Assembly: GCA_030686995.1 (NCBI GenBank) | Contig: CM060693.1 | Span: forward strand, 108,835,243-108,899,242 | DNA from: Artemisia argyi | Taxonomy: Eukaryota; Streptophyta; Magnoliopsida; Asterales; Asteraceae | Reading direction: 5' to 3' | Length of the DNA: 64,000 bases | Part shown: one piece after another, positions 29,922 through 41,624 of the stretch | Layout of the letters: every line of letters starts with the position of its first letter | Numbering within the stretch: position 1 is the stretch's first letter | Made by a program: the position numbers and the translations under genes | The notes under the pieces: model-generated | The model's database searches: none | What the model was told of the DNA's origin: nothing | What the model saw: only the letters and a program-made list of their open reading frames with translations

Positions 29922-30115
29922 GAGAGGGTTTAGGATCAAATGAGAAATATAATTAAGATGAGAAGAATGAGAAAAAATCACAACCACAAATATTAGATGC
30001 ACCCACAAAAATAGGTGCATCTCCCTATTAATTCATTTTCCTTATTTGAAATATGTGGCTACAATTCATTCTCACTCTTCTCATTTCAATTACTCTTCTC
30101 ACTAGATCCATACTC
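29922..30115. mobile_element. Palindromic MITE
   Basis: The left part (GGATCAAATGAGAAATATAA onward) matches the reverse complement of the right part (GGATCTAGTGAGAAGAGTAA) over more than 40 bp. The centre folds on itself through AGATGCACC and GGTGCATCT. A 16-bp direct repeat CACTAGATCCATACTC lies at 29906-29921 and 30100-30115, but its right copy overlaps the inverted repeat, so the exact ends are uncertain. A relative lies at 30750-30955. Confidence 0.65.
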
Positions 30116-30749
30116 TAGATGAGAGACGCATAAGTTAGGAACATTTGATTGTCTTAACAACCTCTTATGTAACTGCGTTTTAAACAAAATAACTTGTTGT
30201 GTGTCCCAAAAGTTTGCATGCCCTCCCTGTTGCTTAAGGCTGGGTTCTATAAATTGTCGATGAACAACGTTAGAGTAATGTCTAAAACTTCACACAAACT
30301 ACACCCTTCGTGTAAGCAATTATTAACTTTGAGGATTGTCTTATCATGCATTTTACCAACTTGATCAAAACTCTATTTAACCTTTCCAACAAAACTCTAA
30401 GCAGAATTTAGTTAGGTTTCGTAACACATACAAATTTGAAAATTAAAAGTAAGCTTTTGTTCCTCAAATGGAAAGGCAATGATGTAAACAACAATTTTAA
30501 AGTTTAAAAATAAATAAATAACTATTTAATCTGATATAATTCATTTGGAAAATGATTGGGAGATCTAAAATATGTGACTAATTGTGTGTCTAATAGATGT
30601 GGCAATAAATTATCCGTTTGTGAAGAAGTGGGTCCCCCTGCCGTCCCTAATAAGATGCTGACACATATGTTTAGGCATATTATTAGACATACAAGTTAGG
30701 CATCTCAATCAATGATCGATTCAGTTATGATGAGGAAGTGACCTTTTTA

Positions 30750-30955
30750 TGCATATGATATTGAGTTAGGATCAATGAGAAGTAAAATTAAAATGTAAGA
30801 GAAGAAATCGCATTCGCACATTTCAAATTCATCTAAAAAAATAGATGCATCTCCTCTTAAATTTCATTTTCTCATTTGAAATGTGTCACTCAAATTTATT
30901 TTTAATTCTTTTTATTTCAATTTATCTTCTCACTACCTCTCTTCCACCAAAACTT
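30750..30955. mobile_element. Palindromic MITE, relative of 29922-30115
   Basis: It starts with GTTAGGATCAATGAGAAG and ends with CTTCTCACTACCTCTC. The centre contains ATAGATGCATCTCC, equivalent to the AGATGCA centre of the other copy. Arms are inverted over about 40 bp with mismatches. No clear target duplication was seen. Confidence 0.55.
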
Positions 30956-31458
30956 CTACAACTTACATAATTATGAATACGAAATTCACTTGTAACCCAG
31001 TATAGTATGGTCAATTTGTAAGCCACACACATTATAGTTGGTGACCAAATAAAGACTCTACCTAAACAAAAACATTGGTAGTTCAAAAGACATTAAGCAT
31101 TAACTAAATTTCATAAATATGTGACCAAATGGACATGCTAAGAGTTGCCACCAACTCTTTTTTGCCTCTTCAATTCTTAATTAAACACCTTCCATCCATT
31201 TTCCTTTTCGTCAAAAAAATTTATAGTCTTTTCTATATCTTATATTTTTCATTACCACTTGCATATATTGACCCAAAATTCATTACTAGTAGGTGTGAAA
31301 CATGTTTCTTGATTTTTCATGATTTCATCATCTTACCAACAGCTAAGAAATATAATATGCCACATTTAGAAATGAGTAATATGAAATGTTGGTATCCACG
31401 TAGGACTCACCAACCCCCTAATCTCTATCCCTTTTTCTTACCAACTTTTTTGTGTGTG

Positions 31459-31466
31459 TATATAAA
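31459..31466 (+). promoter_or_regulatory. Candidate TATA box of the quinate dehydrogenase-like gene
   Basis: TATATAAA follows a GT-repeat and lies 127 bp before the start codon, so transcription would begin near 31490-31500 and leave an A/T-rich leader of about 100 bases. Assigned by sequence and spacing only. Confidence 0.55.
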
Positions 31467-31592
31467 CTCCATATCCTAACTAGTTGTTGTTCAGAACCCC
31501 ATAATATAGTGAAAAAGAAGAACATTTTTTTTTTTACTATTGGGTTTGTTTCTTTTTTTTTTTGTAAAAGATAAAACAAAGAAAATAATAAA

Positions 31593-34500
31593 ATGGGTAG
31601 TGTTGGTGTGGTAAGAACTAGTAGTAGAACAATGGTATGTGTACCATTAATGAGTGAATATGTAGAAAAGATGGTGGGAGATATGTATGAAGCAAAGATT
31701 GAAGGTGCTGATATGGTGGAACTCAGGCTTGACTGCTTGAAACACTTCCAACCCAAACGAGATCTTCCTACTCTTTTATCTAATAAACCTTTACCTGTTG
31801 TCGTTGTTTACCGGTACGTACCTTTTTTTTTTCTTTAAATTATCATTCTGCTTGCTTTTTTCTTTTGGCAATACCACAAATTTAAGGAAACTTTCTTTTG
31901 CAATAAATGCTTCTTGCATTTACAGTAAGTTTTTTAATGCTCAAGTTAAATATTAGTAATGCTTTATGTATTTACCTTATTCTATTTTTTCTGGAATCAT
32001 TGGTTGGTTTGGTTTATAAAATACACGGAGTAAGAACTCACATCCTTACTCCTACTTACCATGCTTACTTTTCATTCACACTTTCTATTTGTATATTATT
32101 CGGTAAGTGGCGTGGCCGTCACATAACATCTCTACTTTAAAAAGTTACATTTTTATTAGTTTTGCATATAATATTAAATATATATTGATTCAATGATTTA
32201 AGTTTATATGTAATTTATTTTTAGTATATGAATGTAACATGGCTTTTTTGTTATTATCTTATTGGCTTATTGCCTACCATCACGGAAAACCACGAGACGA
32301 TCGATCATGCAGCCTCGTTATTGTTACTTAAAGGGTTCTTCATTTATATTTGTTAATAATCTGAAAATGAGTTAAATTCGAATCTTGAAAGAATATGTTG
32401 TTGTGTGTGTTTCCATTTATAAAAATTGTTTATAATCTTGAAGAAAACAATTTGAATACGTAAAAAACACTTTTACTGGTCGCCACACAATTTGTTTTTT
32501 GTCTATGTGTCACACAGTCACACTATATTGGAGTTTTATATCAGGAAGAATATTTAGAAACTAAAATCAAAAGTTTTCTTTGGATATTACATGAACAACA
32601 ATACAAATGGTGAATAACAGTACACGACATCTAGAATTAAATGGCAGGCTTCCCTATATTTATTTTCAATAGACACTTGAAGAATGATTTTCTTTTCATT
32701 CAAAGGCTTTTTCATGTTCCAACTTTGGAAAATCTAACTTTTTCATCATCATATAAGTGTTTGTCAACCAAAAAAAAAGCTATTCTTTTTTTATTTTATT
32801 TTTTCTTTTTAGAGTATACACAAAAATAAGCTTAAAGTTACTCGTCACATTGTGTGTCAAGCATGTTACATGTATCGAATTTATTTTAAAATTATACCTT
32901 ACATATAAAATTGTTCTTTGAAAAACTATTCTATTTATCTTTTTATGAAATATATGACCTCATAAAATTATCTAAATATTTGAATGAGCGTGCAAGTGCT
33001 AAAAAAGGTGTTTTTGTGTTACTTTGGTTGCACCTTCACCAAATAATTTTAAAAACCTACAAGTCTGTCTTTGTCTCTAACTTACATTTTCCAAAAGGTT
33101 TAGTTCGTTCGCAAAATAGCTATCAAGTTTTTCCAAAGTTCCGTGTCAGTTTTTCTAATATGACAACAAATCAAAATGTACATATCAAAACAATTTATGA
33201 AAGTTCTTTGCATTTAATAATATTTTATGTAATTCATATAACAAGAATAAACTTTGAAAAAAGTTAGTTGCTATTTTATGACCTAAACCCTTTCAAAAAC
33301 TATATATATTTAATTTTTCTTGTGTAATTTTTATTTTAACTCTTGAAATAAGTATTCAAATCTCCGAGTTGCGAAAGATAATAATTACATTTTTAATTCT
33401 TCTATTTGGGTTAACCCGAATCCGAATGAACCTGACTCGAACCCGACTAACCATAATTCAAGTAGGGTCGGGTTCGAATATGCTATTTTTAGCCTTGAGC
33501 CGCTTTGATCCGACACGAATTGAACCGAACCCGACCAACCCGATCCGATTAACAATGCTACCTACCCTCCAAGTTTCAAGGGTTTGGTCGCTATTATAAT
33601 TAGTTTTCAAATTTATTTTCTAAACAAGAAACCGTGTTCGAAGAAAATTTAGCATTTAATTGCAACTTGTTAGACATGCGAAATATGTAGGTCCCATTGT
33701 GTACTCAAAAAATATGCTCGTTGTGTTGCAGTTTTGACTGTTAAATAAGAATTTTGTTATTGGTAGACTCCAAACTTTTTTTTTTTTTTGGAACGGTTCT
33801 TTCGGAGAAATCCTTGACTAATTCGAAACCCGATGGGGGGAAAACCTTCAACTTAAGCCGCCCGAAGGCACGACACTTAATTTGAAGTAAACCCTGCCTT
33901 CTCCAGATTCGAACCCTAGTGGGTTGAAACCTTCATTGAAGGACTTTGAAAGCCTAGTATCAACAGACCCTGTGGTCAAAGAGGACTTCCCGGATTGTCA
34001 ACTTGATACCAATGCCTTATTTTATTTTTTATTTTTTTGGTTTTTATAATTTTATTTTTATTATAAACCTGGGAAATAAAAAATGCAACGTAAAAAATAT
34101 AAAAATTGACAAGTCAAAAGTAAAATATAAAAAAACTGGAGCAGAAAATTTTAAGCAACTGCTTTGTCGTGTTAATAAAATGGGTAAAACTGTCAAAAAA
34201 AATAAGGAACATAATATATAAAGTTTCACAAGTCAAAAAAAGTAAAAGAAAAAAAAAGGAACAAAAATGATAAAAAGTTGTTCTATTATTAGAGCGGGTA
34301 TCAAAAGGAGTGAGAAGGGTAAGGCTGAGCATGGACGACCCAAAATCGAACCGAACCGACAAAACCGACTGAATCGACAAAAATTGAGCCAACCCGATAG
34401 CCTTTCGGTTCGGTCTCGGTTTCATGTTTTTCCTACTTTTGGTTTTGGGTCGGTTCGGTTCGGTTCGACCCAAAAACTACAAAAACACACCTAAACCAAA

Positions 34501-35247
34501 GACACGAAACCGATCATATTCGGTTCGGTTTTGGTTCATCTTTTTCACGAAATCGGTTCTCGGGCCGGTTCGATTTTTGTCGGATCGATTCGGTTTTGGA
34601 CCTTTGCTTAGCGTACTAATAATATCACCCATTCAATAATTCAATGTTTGATGCAGTTTAGTTCATGTGCTATTATTAACGCAAGGCTAAATAATAATAA
34701 ATGATATAGTACCCTGTAATATGTTTATTAACTTACGTTGCTTAAATTATCACTTTTTTCATCTTAAACAACTTTCTTTTCACTTTGGTTGTCTTTTAGT
34801 TATCCGTTTGGTTTCCTTCTGTTACATTTTTGGATATACCTACGTGTTGCATGTGGGAATAAGATATAGATTGTGGAATTAAAAGGTAACCACAAAATAC
34901 AGATAAGAGTAGGGGGAATGGCATATATAAGTAATATTAATTGGTGAAACTTTAGACCGGGTGTAATAAGGAGATTTTAAAACTGCATTTATTATCGTCA
35001 TTTCAGTGTCACCTTCTATCTCTACAACAACTTCACCATTTGCTTTTTCTACATTCGGGGAATTCAATACGGAAGCTTTGGACATACTCCCACGTATTAA
35101 GTCTATTTTTATTAGTAATTCGAATAATGCTAAGAGTGGTGCTTTTATTTTTCATCGAATAAGCTTTTGTATTCAGAAAGGAGTGGGAGCACAACTTGTG
35201 TCTAGACTCCAATTCAACTTTATGTAAAGTTTTTATGATTCTAAAAA

Positions 35248-35286
<39 letters not shown>

Positions 35287-35300
35287 GTGATGTTAAAAAA

Positions 35301-35333
<33 letters not shown>

Positions 35334-38300
35334 TTTTATAACTTGTGCCCTAGGGGCACAAGTTAAGCACACTAAAAAGATATTGGGACCCACAGAAAAT
35401 GACACATAGATTCACAGAAAATACAGTTTCTGTGGATCCTTATGTACTTTTCTGTAGGTCCCGGTGTCCTTTTAGTGTACTTAACAAGTTAGACAAACCC
35501 TAATACTAATAATAATAATGAATAAAAAAAAGTGTGTTTCTTCACTTTGTGAAGTTGCAATTTGATGAAAACACAGGGACTATTATAGCAATTTACTCTA
35601 TATAATAAATAATATAAACAAACTGGAAATTTGAAAAAACAACTGTAAAGAATCAATCTGCAGATGTGTTTGTCATTATTTTGCACGATTTTGTATGCCA
35701 ACTTACTACAATCAGATTGTGACTGCATATCTCTTGTGGGTGGGTCAATCATTTCCAATATCCATTTTTATATTTGTTACCTCTCTTTTACTCAATTCTT
35801 TAATAAAAAAAAACATATAAGACTTGACATGTGATAAAATATATACTAGTATAATCTTACCAAATTATGTGAAGTTTATACATTTTTTATTTAACTTGCA
35901 CAAATTATGACTTAGAAATTGGATTACTTAATTCATGTGACAACTTTATTATATCTTAGATGACTAGGCATAGTGCAAGCATTGTACGCGGGCTTTAGGA
36001 CCCCCACCTCCCTTGATTTTGGTTTGCATTCGGCCAAGGTGGAGACTTGGCGAACTCTTGCGTAAGAGGGTTGTGTATGTGCCAGTTTGTTATATTTAAA
36101 CAATTATTTGGTACAAGTAAATAGTGACTGAGGATTACATGGATATACGTGATACATGAGTGAAAAAATAAGGTGATAGTCTTGGTGAGTGATCGAGAGG
36201 TATTTGATGAGACTACACCGGACTTATGTATGACTTTGAAAAATCGTGTTGCTAAAAAGAGTGACTTAAAATACAAAGCGGGTGTTATCTGTTATTTAAA
36301 CATGATTTAATAAGAAAATAAAACAAACAAACCCTTAAACTCAAAATAAGGAATATGATCTTGCTATTCATTGTATATCTGCATAATTTGGAACAATGGA
36401 ACCAATAATAATTTTATTTTCCTATGCTTATTGCATTTAGTAACGAGTCTTTTTAATTGTTGTATAGGCCAAAATGTGATGGTGGTCTATATGACGGTGA
36501 TGACAAGTCAAGGCTAGAAGCACTTTTACTTGCTAAAGACTTGGGAGCAGAATATATTGACCTTGAGCTTCAGGTAATCATTATAATCGTTTACTTTACA
36601 CATAATCTTGAGACACATTGGGCAAAGGGTAGACTGAAATGTAGTATGAGTCAGAAAAGGCCATGTTTTAGTGCCAAAATACAATACTACAGTAATAATC
36701 TATATATTTGAACACAAACAGTGTAGCAGGGCGTATACATCATTAAAGGTAGACTTTGGATATTTTGGAGCAGTTTGACCCATTCCCCTCTTTGATTTTT
36801 ATTTTTATTGTTATTATTTTGGCCCGTTTAACAAAAATGCATAAAAATGATTGTTTCAAAAGTAATTGCTACTTTGTAACACCTTGAATTTGGAAGAATA
36901 TACTGAGAATTGCACCATAATTACTCAGGTAGCTTCTGATATCATGGAGGAACACAAACTTACTCAGCAAAACAGTTGCAAGATAATAGTATCTTGTTTT
37001 GTGGATGGAGTGACACTTTTGAAGGAAGATCTAAGCCATCTTGTAACAAGAATGCAATCTACCGGAGCAGATATTATCAAACTTGTTACAAATGCAACTG
37101 ATATTACAGAATTATCAAGGATTTTTCATTTGCTTACACATTGTCAGGTACAACCTTTTATTAATTACAAAAAATAAGATTAAATATTCCGCCTAGAGCA
37201 TAGTCCTGTGAAAGTTTAGAGCTAGAAAGATGGACAGGTCGAGCATGTTTGGTAATGGCTCAGAACTAGTCATTTTTATAGTGCGGCTCAGATAGGCAGG
37301 ATTAGATAGGGTTAACCTGTTAACGCTGATACATAAATTGAGATTGCTTAAAAAGGAATACAACAATTTTCTAACTAAATCAACCAGATTATATTTTAAA
37401 ATCTTTATTTCAATCCAGGACATTTGAAGACCATAGTATGCAACCCCATGATATATTTATTGTTTTGACTCTACAAAATGCTACAAAGGCTGTTAGAGAG
37501 TAAGAATCTCATCTGTGAATATCTTCAGGTACCGCTAATTGCATACTCAACAGGGGAGCGGGGGCTAATAAGTCAATTACTAAGTCCAAAGTTTGGTGGT
37601 GTTTTAGTATATGGATCAATTGAAGGAAATCAGTTACCTGGTTTGCCAACTTTAGCAAGCCTTAAAGAAGCATATGCAGTTGAGAATATAGACGCAGATA
37701 CAAAAGTGTTTGGACTAATCTCAAAGCCAGTAAGCCATAGCAAAGGCCCTATTTTGCATAATCCTACTTTCAGACATGTGGGATACAACGGGGTTTATGT
37801 TCCAATGTTCGTGGATGATCTTAAACAGTTCTTTAATGTTTATGAAAGTCCTGACTTTGCTGGTTACAGGTGTGCATATTTATTGTATTCGGGTTCATTT
37901 CTTCCTTAATTTTACCAGCGTTTCTAGCTTTACATTGTTTTTCTTGATTATTGCTTGTAGTGTTGGAATCCCATACAAGGAAGCAGTAATGGAATTTTGC
38001 GATGAAGTCCATCCTCTAGCTCAGGTTAACTTCATCATCTTATACATTTAGATTTATATTAGTTTATTATTATTATTATTATTTTTGCATAATTGGTGGC
38101 TACTCAAATGTATATCAGAATATGTGCACATTTGATTCCTTTGTAGAAAATTTAACATTTTTGGATTGGTTCACCAGTCTATAGGTGCGGTTAATACCAT
38201 TGTAAAAAGGCACACTGATGGGAAGCTAGTTGGCTATAATACAGATTGCGAAGCATCAATAACTGCAATCGAGGATGCTTTAAAAGGTACTAGAATCAAA

Positions 38301-39735
38301 CTAATATCCTAGTATTGAATTATATGTTTTGAGATTTTAACTTAGAAATTTTGCTACACAAGTTTTCGATAGAGATACTGCCATTATGTAATTTTCTTTT
38401 ATTAATGACCATACTTGCAGCTCGAGGTATCGTAAATGGAGAAGCATCACTCCCTTCTCCTCTTACCGGGAAACAATTTGTTCTCGTTGGTGCCGGAGGT
38501 GCCGGGAGAGCTTTGTCATTTGGTGCCAAAAGTAGGGGTGCACGAGTTACTATTTTTGATATTGATTATGGTATGTACATTCGTCGCTCTATCTGCTAAG
38601 TAGAGGTGTCAAAAAGAGGTTCCGGTTAGCATGGGTTGACATGGAACACTTTTAATCCAAGAATACAATTAAATATTTTGAAGGTTTTATGCATTAAGAA
38701 TATACTTTAGCCAACTTGCAACCCTTTTTCAGCAAACCATTTAGACTACTTGGCCTGTTTTCCTTTTAGCATTTATCTAAGTTTAATAGTTTTACCCACT
38801 AAAGATAAAGCATAACTCAAATCGATCCATTCACAATAGTTTTATCCTTTGCTAAGTTTATGTACTCGATGTGAATAATGTAAATTAATATTATATATTT
38901 TTTGCGTTTTAAGAGAGAGCAAAGTCCCTTGCCCTCGCGGTGTCAGGTGAAGCTCGGCCATTTGAACAGTTGGCTACCTTCCAACCAGAAAAAGGGGCAG
39001 TCCTAGCGAATGCAACACCCATCGGGATGCACCCAAGTAAAGATCGAATACCCGTTTCCGAGGTTTGTTTATCCTATATTTTCTATGAATGTATTAACAT
39101 TCTTGTAAGGAGTCTGTAATTGACAACATATGTTTATATCCATTTTAGGACACCTTGAGAGATTACTCAGTGGTATTTGATGCTGTTTATACACCTAGAA
39201 AAACTACACTTCTCAAAGACTCAGAGGCTGCTGGCGCGATCATTGTTAGTGGTGTCGAGATGTTCCTTCGACAGGCAGTTGGGCAATTCAATCTATTCAC
39301 TGGTGGCAAAGGTACTTTTACATGTGAAAATTGAAGTAATTTTTGGCATGGGTCAGATTGACCGAAATCAGTAATTTATTTATTTATTTTTATTTTTTTT
39401 TAATGCTAAAATTGATTAGTAATGTTAATTTTGGTTACAAAGCATCCCATTACAAGAATAATCTGCATTTTTTATGATAAGTGGAGTTAGATGGTTGTAT
39501 GTAAAAATACACTTGGGTGGCTTTTGACCCATATGACCTGTTTCATGTTTAATTTTAGCCATTTGACCCATAAGAGATTCATCATAACCTGAAGCTAGCC
39601 TCTTATAAATAAATGAATAAAAATGTGTCCTATACAAATACTTATTCATCCGATGCCTATTAACATCATTGCATCTGTCTTTGTGTTGCAGCCCCTGAAG
39701 AATTCATGCGAGAGATTGTTTTATCAAAGTTCTGA
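31593..39735 (+). CDS. Quinate dehydrogenase-like protein of the DHQ dehydratase/shikimate dehydrogenase family
   Basis: Exons: 31593-31813, 36468-36573, 36929-37147, 37529-37869, 37961-38024, 38178-38286, 38421-38570, 38914-39062, 39149-39311, 39692-39735; 521 residues, all junctions in phase. Residues 1-230 are a type I dehydroquinate dehydratase fold, 240-521 a shikimate dehydrogenase fold. Dehydratase lysine (K160, GADIIK) and ELRLD remain, but the catalytic His (SSHN in the family) is F133 and the Gln of GQP is L221. The dehydrogenase keeps Ser251/Ser253, Lys302, Asn323 and Asp340. Differences are SKG for SKS at 253-255 and GIPYK for TIPHK at 298-302. The NADP-binding NRT after the GAGGAG loop is D400-I401-D402, predicting NAD. 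No transit peptide is evident, so probably cytosolic. Likely reaction: dehydroquinate to quinate, feeding chlorogenic acid. Assignment is inference from residues. Confidence 0.82.
33776..34016 (-). mobile_element. SINE, antisense, in intron 1 of the dehydrogenase gene
   Basis: Reverse complement of the family at 22751-23048: it shares the GGTTCGAATCTGGAGAAGGC core and the CAAAGTCCTTCAATGAAGG block, and has a T-run of about 15 at its left edge (A-tail on the minus strand). It is about 60 bp shorter at its 5' end, and no target duplication could be found, so it may be 5'-truncated. Confidence 0.75.
34325..34611. mobile_element. CGGTT-rich MITE-like repeat
   Basis: The left end CTGAGCATGGACGACCCAAA faces CTAAGCAAAGGTCCAAAA read inward from the right, so the ends are inverted. 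The interior is filled with GGTTCGGTT words and their complement. A similar CCGAACCCG-rich stretch lies at about 33410-33560 in the same intron. No clear target duplication was found. Confidence 0.5.
35248..35333. repeat. AAT microsatellites, two runs
   Basis: AAT runs at 35248-35284 and 35304-35333 are separated by a short linker, in intron 1 of the dehydrogenase gene, next to a foldback MITE. Confidence 0.95.
35340..35492. mobile_element. Foldback MITE, about 150 bp
   Basis: Two arms of about 75 bp face each other. The left arm has TTAAGCACACTAAAAAGATA and later GGGACCCACAGAAAAT. The right arm read in reverse has TTAAGTACACTAAAAGGACA and GGGACCTACAGAAAAG. The left arm additionally holds the small palindrome GTGCCCTAGGGGCAC. 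It would fold into a near-complete hairpin. Confidence 0.75.
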
Positions 39736-41624
39736 TTCATTTACAAGAAACCCGATTGATATTTAGATTAAGTTCAATGATTAATAATCAAACAGATACT
39801 GGTGTTCAGAATCAGATGAAGAGTTTCTGATATGAACATGGGTTGCTGCTATTCATTGTTTCGATAAAATCTGCTGTATATTTGTAGACCAATTCTATGT
39901 TGTACCTACTATTTGATCCATCTCTTGATTTTTTATTGAATAGACATGTTTATACTATAAGCATTTGTTTCTTATTGGTATGAATGCAAACACTTTAGAA
40001 TCAAATCACAACTTTTCATTTAATTTTAACCAATTTATCTCAACTCAAAATAATTGACAATAGTTGATATATTTCTGTCAAATTGTTGTCCTGCTCCTAT
40101 TCTGATGTTGTAATTGCTACTAGTATGATATTATGGGTATGTAGTCAACAAGTCTTTTATATCTCATGCATGGGCCTCAACCCATGCTTGTGTAACTTAA
40201 GTAGTTGTGTTAGGTATATCTATATGTTGGAAATAAGATTTGTGGTTGATTAAAATAAGTATTTTCAAAACTTAGTTAAATTAAGATCGATAAACCAGAA
40301 TAATAACTAAGTAAACCTTACAACATATGCATCGTAATGAATCAAGTAAACTGAGGCAGTTGTTGGACACGGTTTCTCTTACTAAACTAAACTGAGGACT
40401 CTACTGGACAGGTTTTGTTTTAAGGGTTTTGTAGTATTCTACGCCGTAATTTCCCCGTAAGACACTGCGTCTAATGAGAAGTGATGTGATGTGTTTGTGT
40501 AATGTCACTCAATAATTTCATGTGAATTTTGAATTTTCTTTCCTTAAATGAGTTACGCAATAGAATTGGTGGTGCCTTTTCAAATAGGTGTCAAGTTTTT
40601 ACACGAAAGTTTGTGAGTATATTTCTCTCTATAGTGCTTTCCCAAATCTATCGCCGATGAGAATTTGTGGTTACCAGAAACATATATCAAGTTGGAATTC
40701 TGATGATTCTTGAAGAGAAGTCTAACAATGTTATACAAGGAACACTTGGAATATTGTTTAAGATCATCAACTTTGCATCTGAATGGAAGCAAAGAAACAC
40801 ACAACCAAAGTATATAAAAACTTGTAAGAAGTTCAGTTGACATCAAATGCAAAACTTTTAAGATGTTACAAAGTTCATGTTGTAAACCATACACAAGTTA
40901 GTCTTGAAAAAATAAGTCATAAGCATATAATTATTTTTTTAATATAGGCGAATACCCGTGCAAAGCAACGGTGTATAGCGACAAATAATTATACTTGTGA
41001 ACTTGTGTTTTGGTGTGACATGCAACACTTACATCAAAAAACGTATAATAAAGGACATCAGCTTTATAAACATTTTATGAACCATATGTATTATCAACGT
41101 TTTTCCGCTACCAAAAGTATAAACATTTTCATATCATAAATCAGAACCAATACTTCCAAAGATATCATATACCAACAACCAAATGTCAAGTGAGATGACA
41201 AACAAAAAGCAGAAACCTATCAAATTGCATTAACAAAGTAGGAAGTAGGCATAATACAAGTCACAATGAAATGGTCAAATTGTGACTTTATATACCAAAG
41301 GGACATGGATATCCAGTCAATTACAACAAAAAAGATCTAGGAAGTCACTCTCAACAGCTTCCTACAATAAATCTAGGGTAGACTAGCAAACTACCATTTA
41401 GAAGTTATATTTCAATCAGAAAAAATGAGCACCATAAAGGAGCACGAGTAGAAGGGGTCTCTATTATAGAACCTTACACTATTCAATTACTGCATTCAAG
41501 TAGGTGTCAAGGTCACTTGTTACATGCACAACCTTGAAATATACTCCAAATTCTGATCCACAGATCCTTGTATCCAAACAGTCTGAATTCTCTTCTGAAT
41601 GACGAGTTGAGTGAAACAATTTGA
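39736..41624. other. Convergent 3' regions of the dehydrogenase and J-domain genes
   Basis: The two genes point at each other, so this stretch holds both 3' untranslated regions. No further gene is seen. Around 40945-40980 there is CCCGTGCAAAGCAACGG, an imperfect palindrome that recurs at TE ends in many plants, with nothing else to define an element. Confidence 0.5.

Larger units (their letters stand above)
27972..31458. other. Intergenic region between UMP kinase and the dehydrogenase gene
   Basis: The first few hundred bases are the UMP kinase 3' untranslated region and terminator area. The remainder has no gene. It holds a TA microsatellite (29236-29311) followed by a short GC-richer segment with GGGTTTGATTTGCC at about 29397-29410 that resembles a pol III B box, and two palindromic MITE-like segments near 29922-30115 and 30750-30955. 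A possible third, at about 30553-30715, has ends ATTGGGAGAT and ATTGATTGAGAT facing each other. Confidence 0.6.

Noticed and set aside
29906..30115. The 16-bp direct repeat CACTAGATCCATACTC as target duplication of the MITE
   Set aside because: Its right copy overlaps the inverted repeat of the element, and the related copy at 30750-30955 has no equivalent; probably partly coincidental. Kept only as an uncertainty in the feature.
31593..39735. Ordinary bifunctional dehydroquinate dehydratase/shikimate dehydrogenase
   Set aside because: The dehydratase catalytic His is Phe and the NADP-binding NRT is DID, so the standard name would mislead, although the fold is the same.
40945..40980. CCCGTGCAAAGCAACGG palindrome as an element end
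   Set aside because: A single short motif with no partner end or target duplication found.
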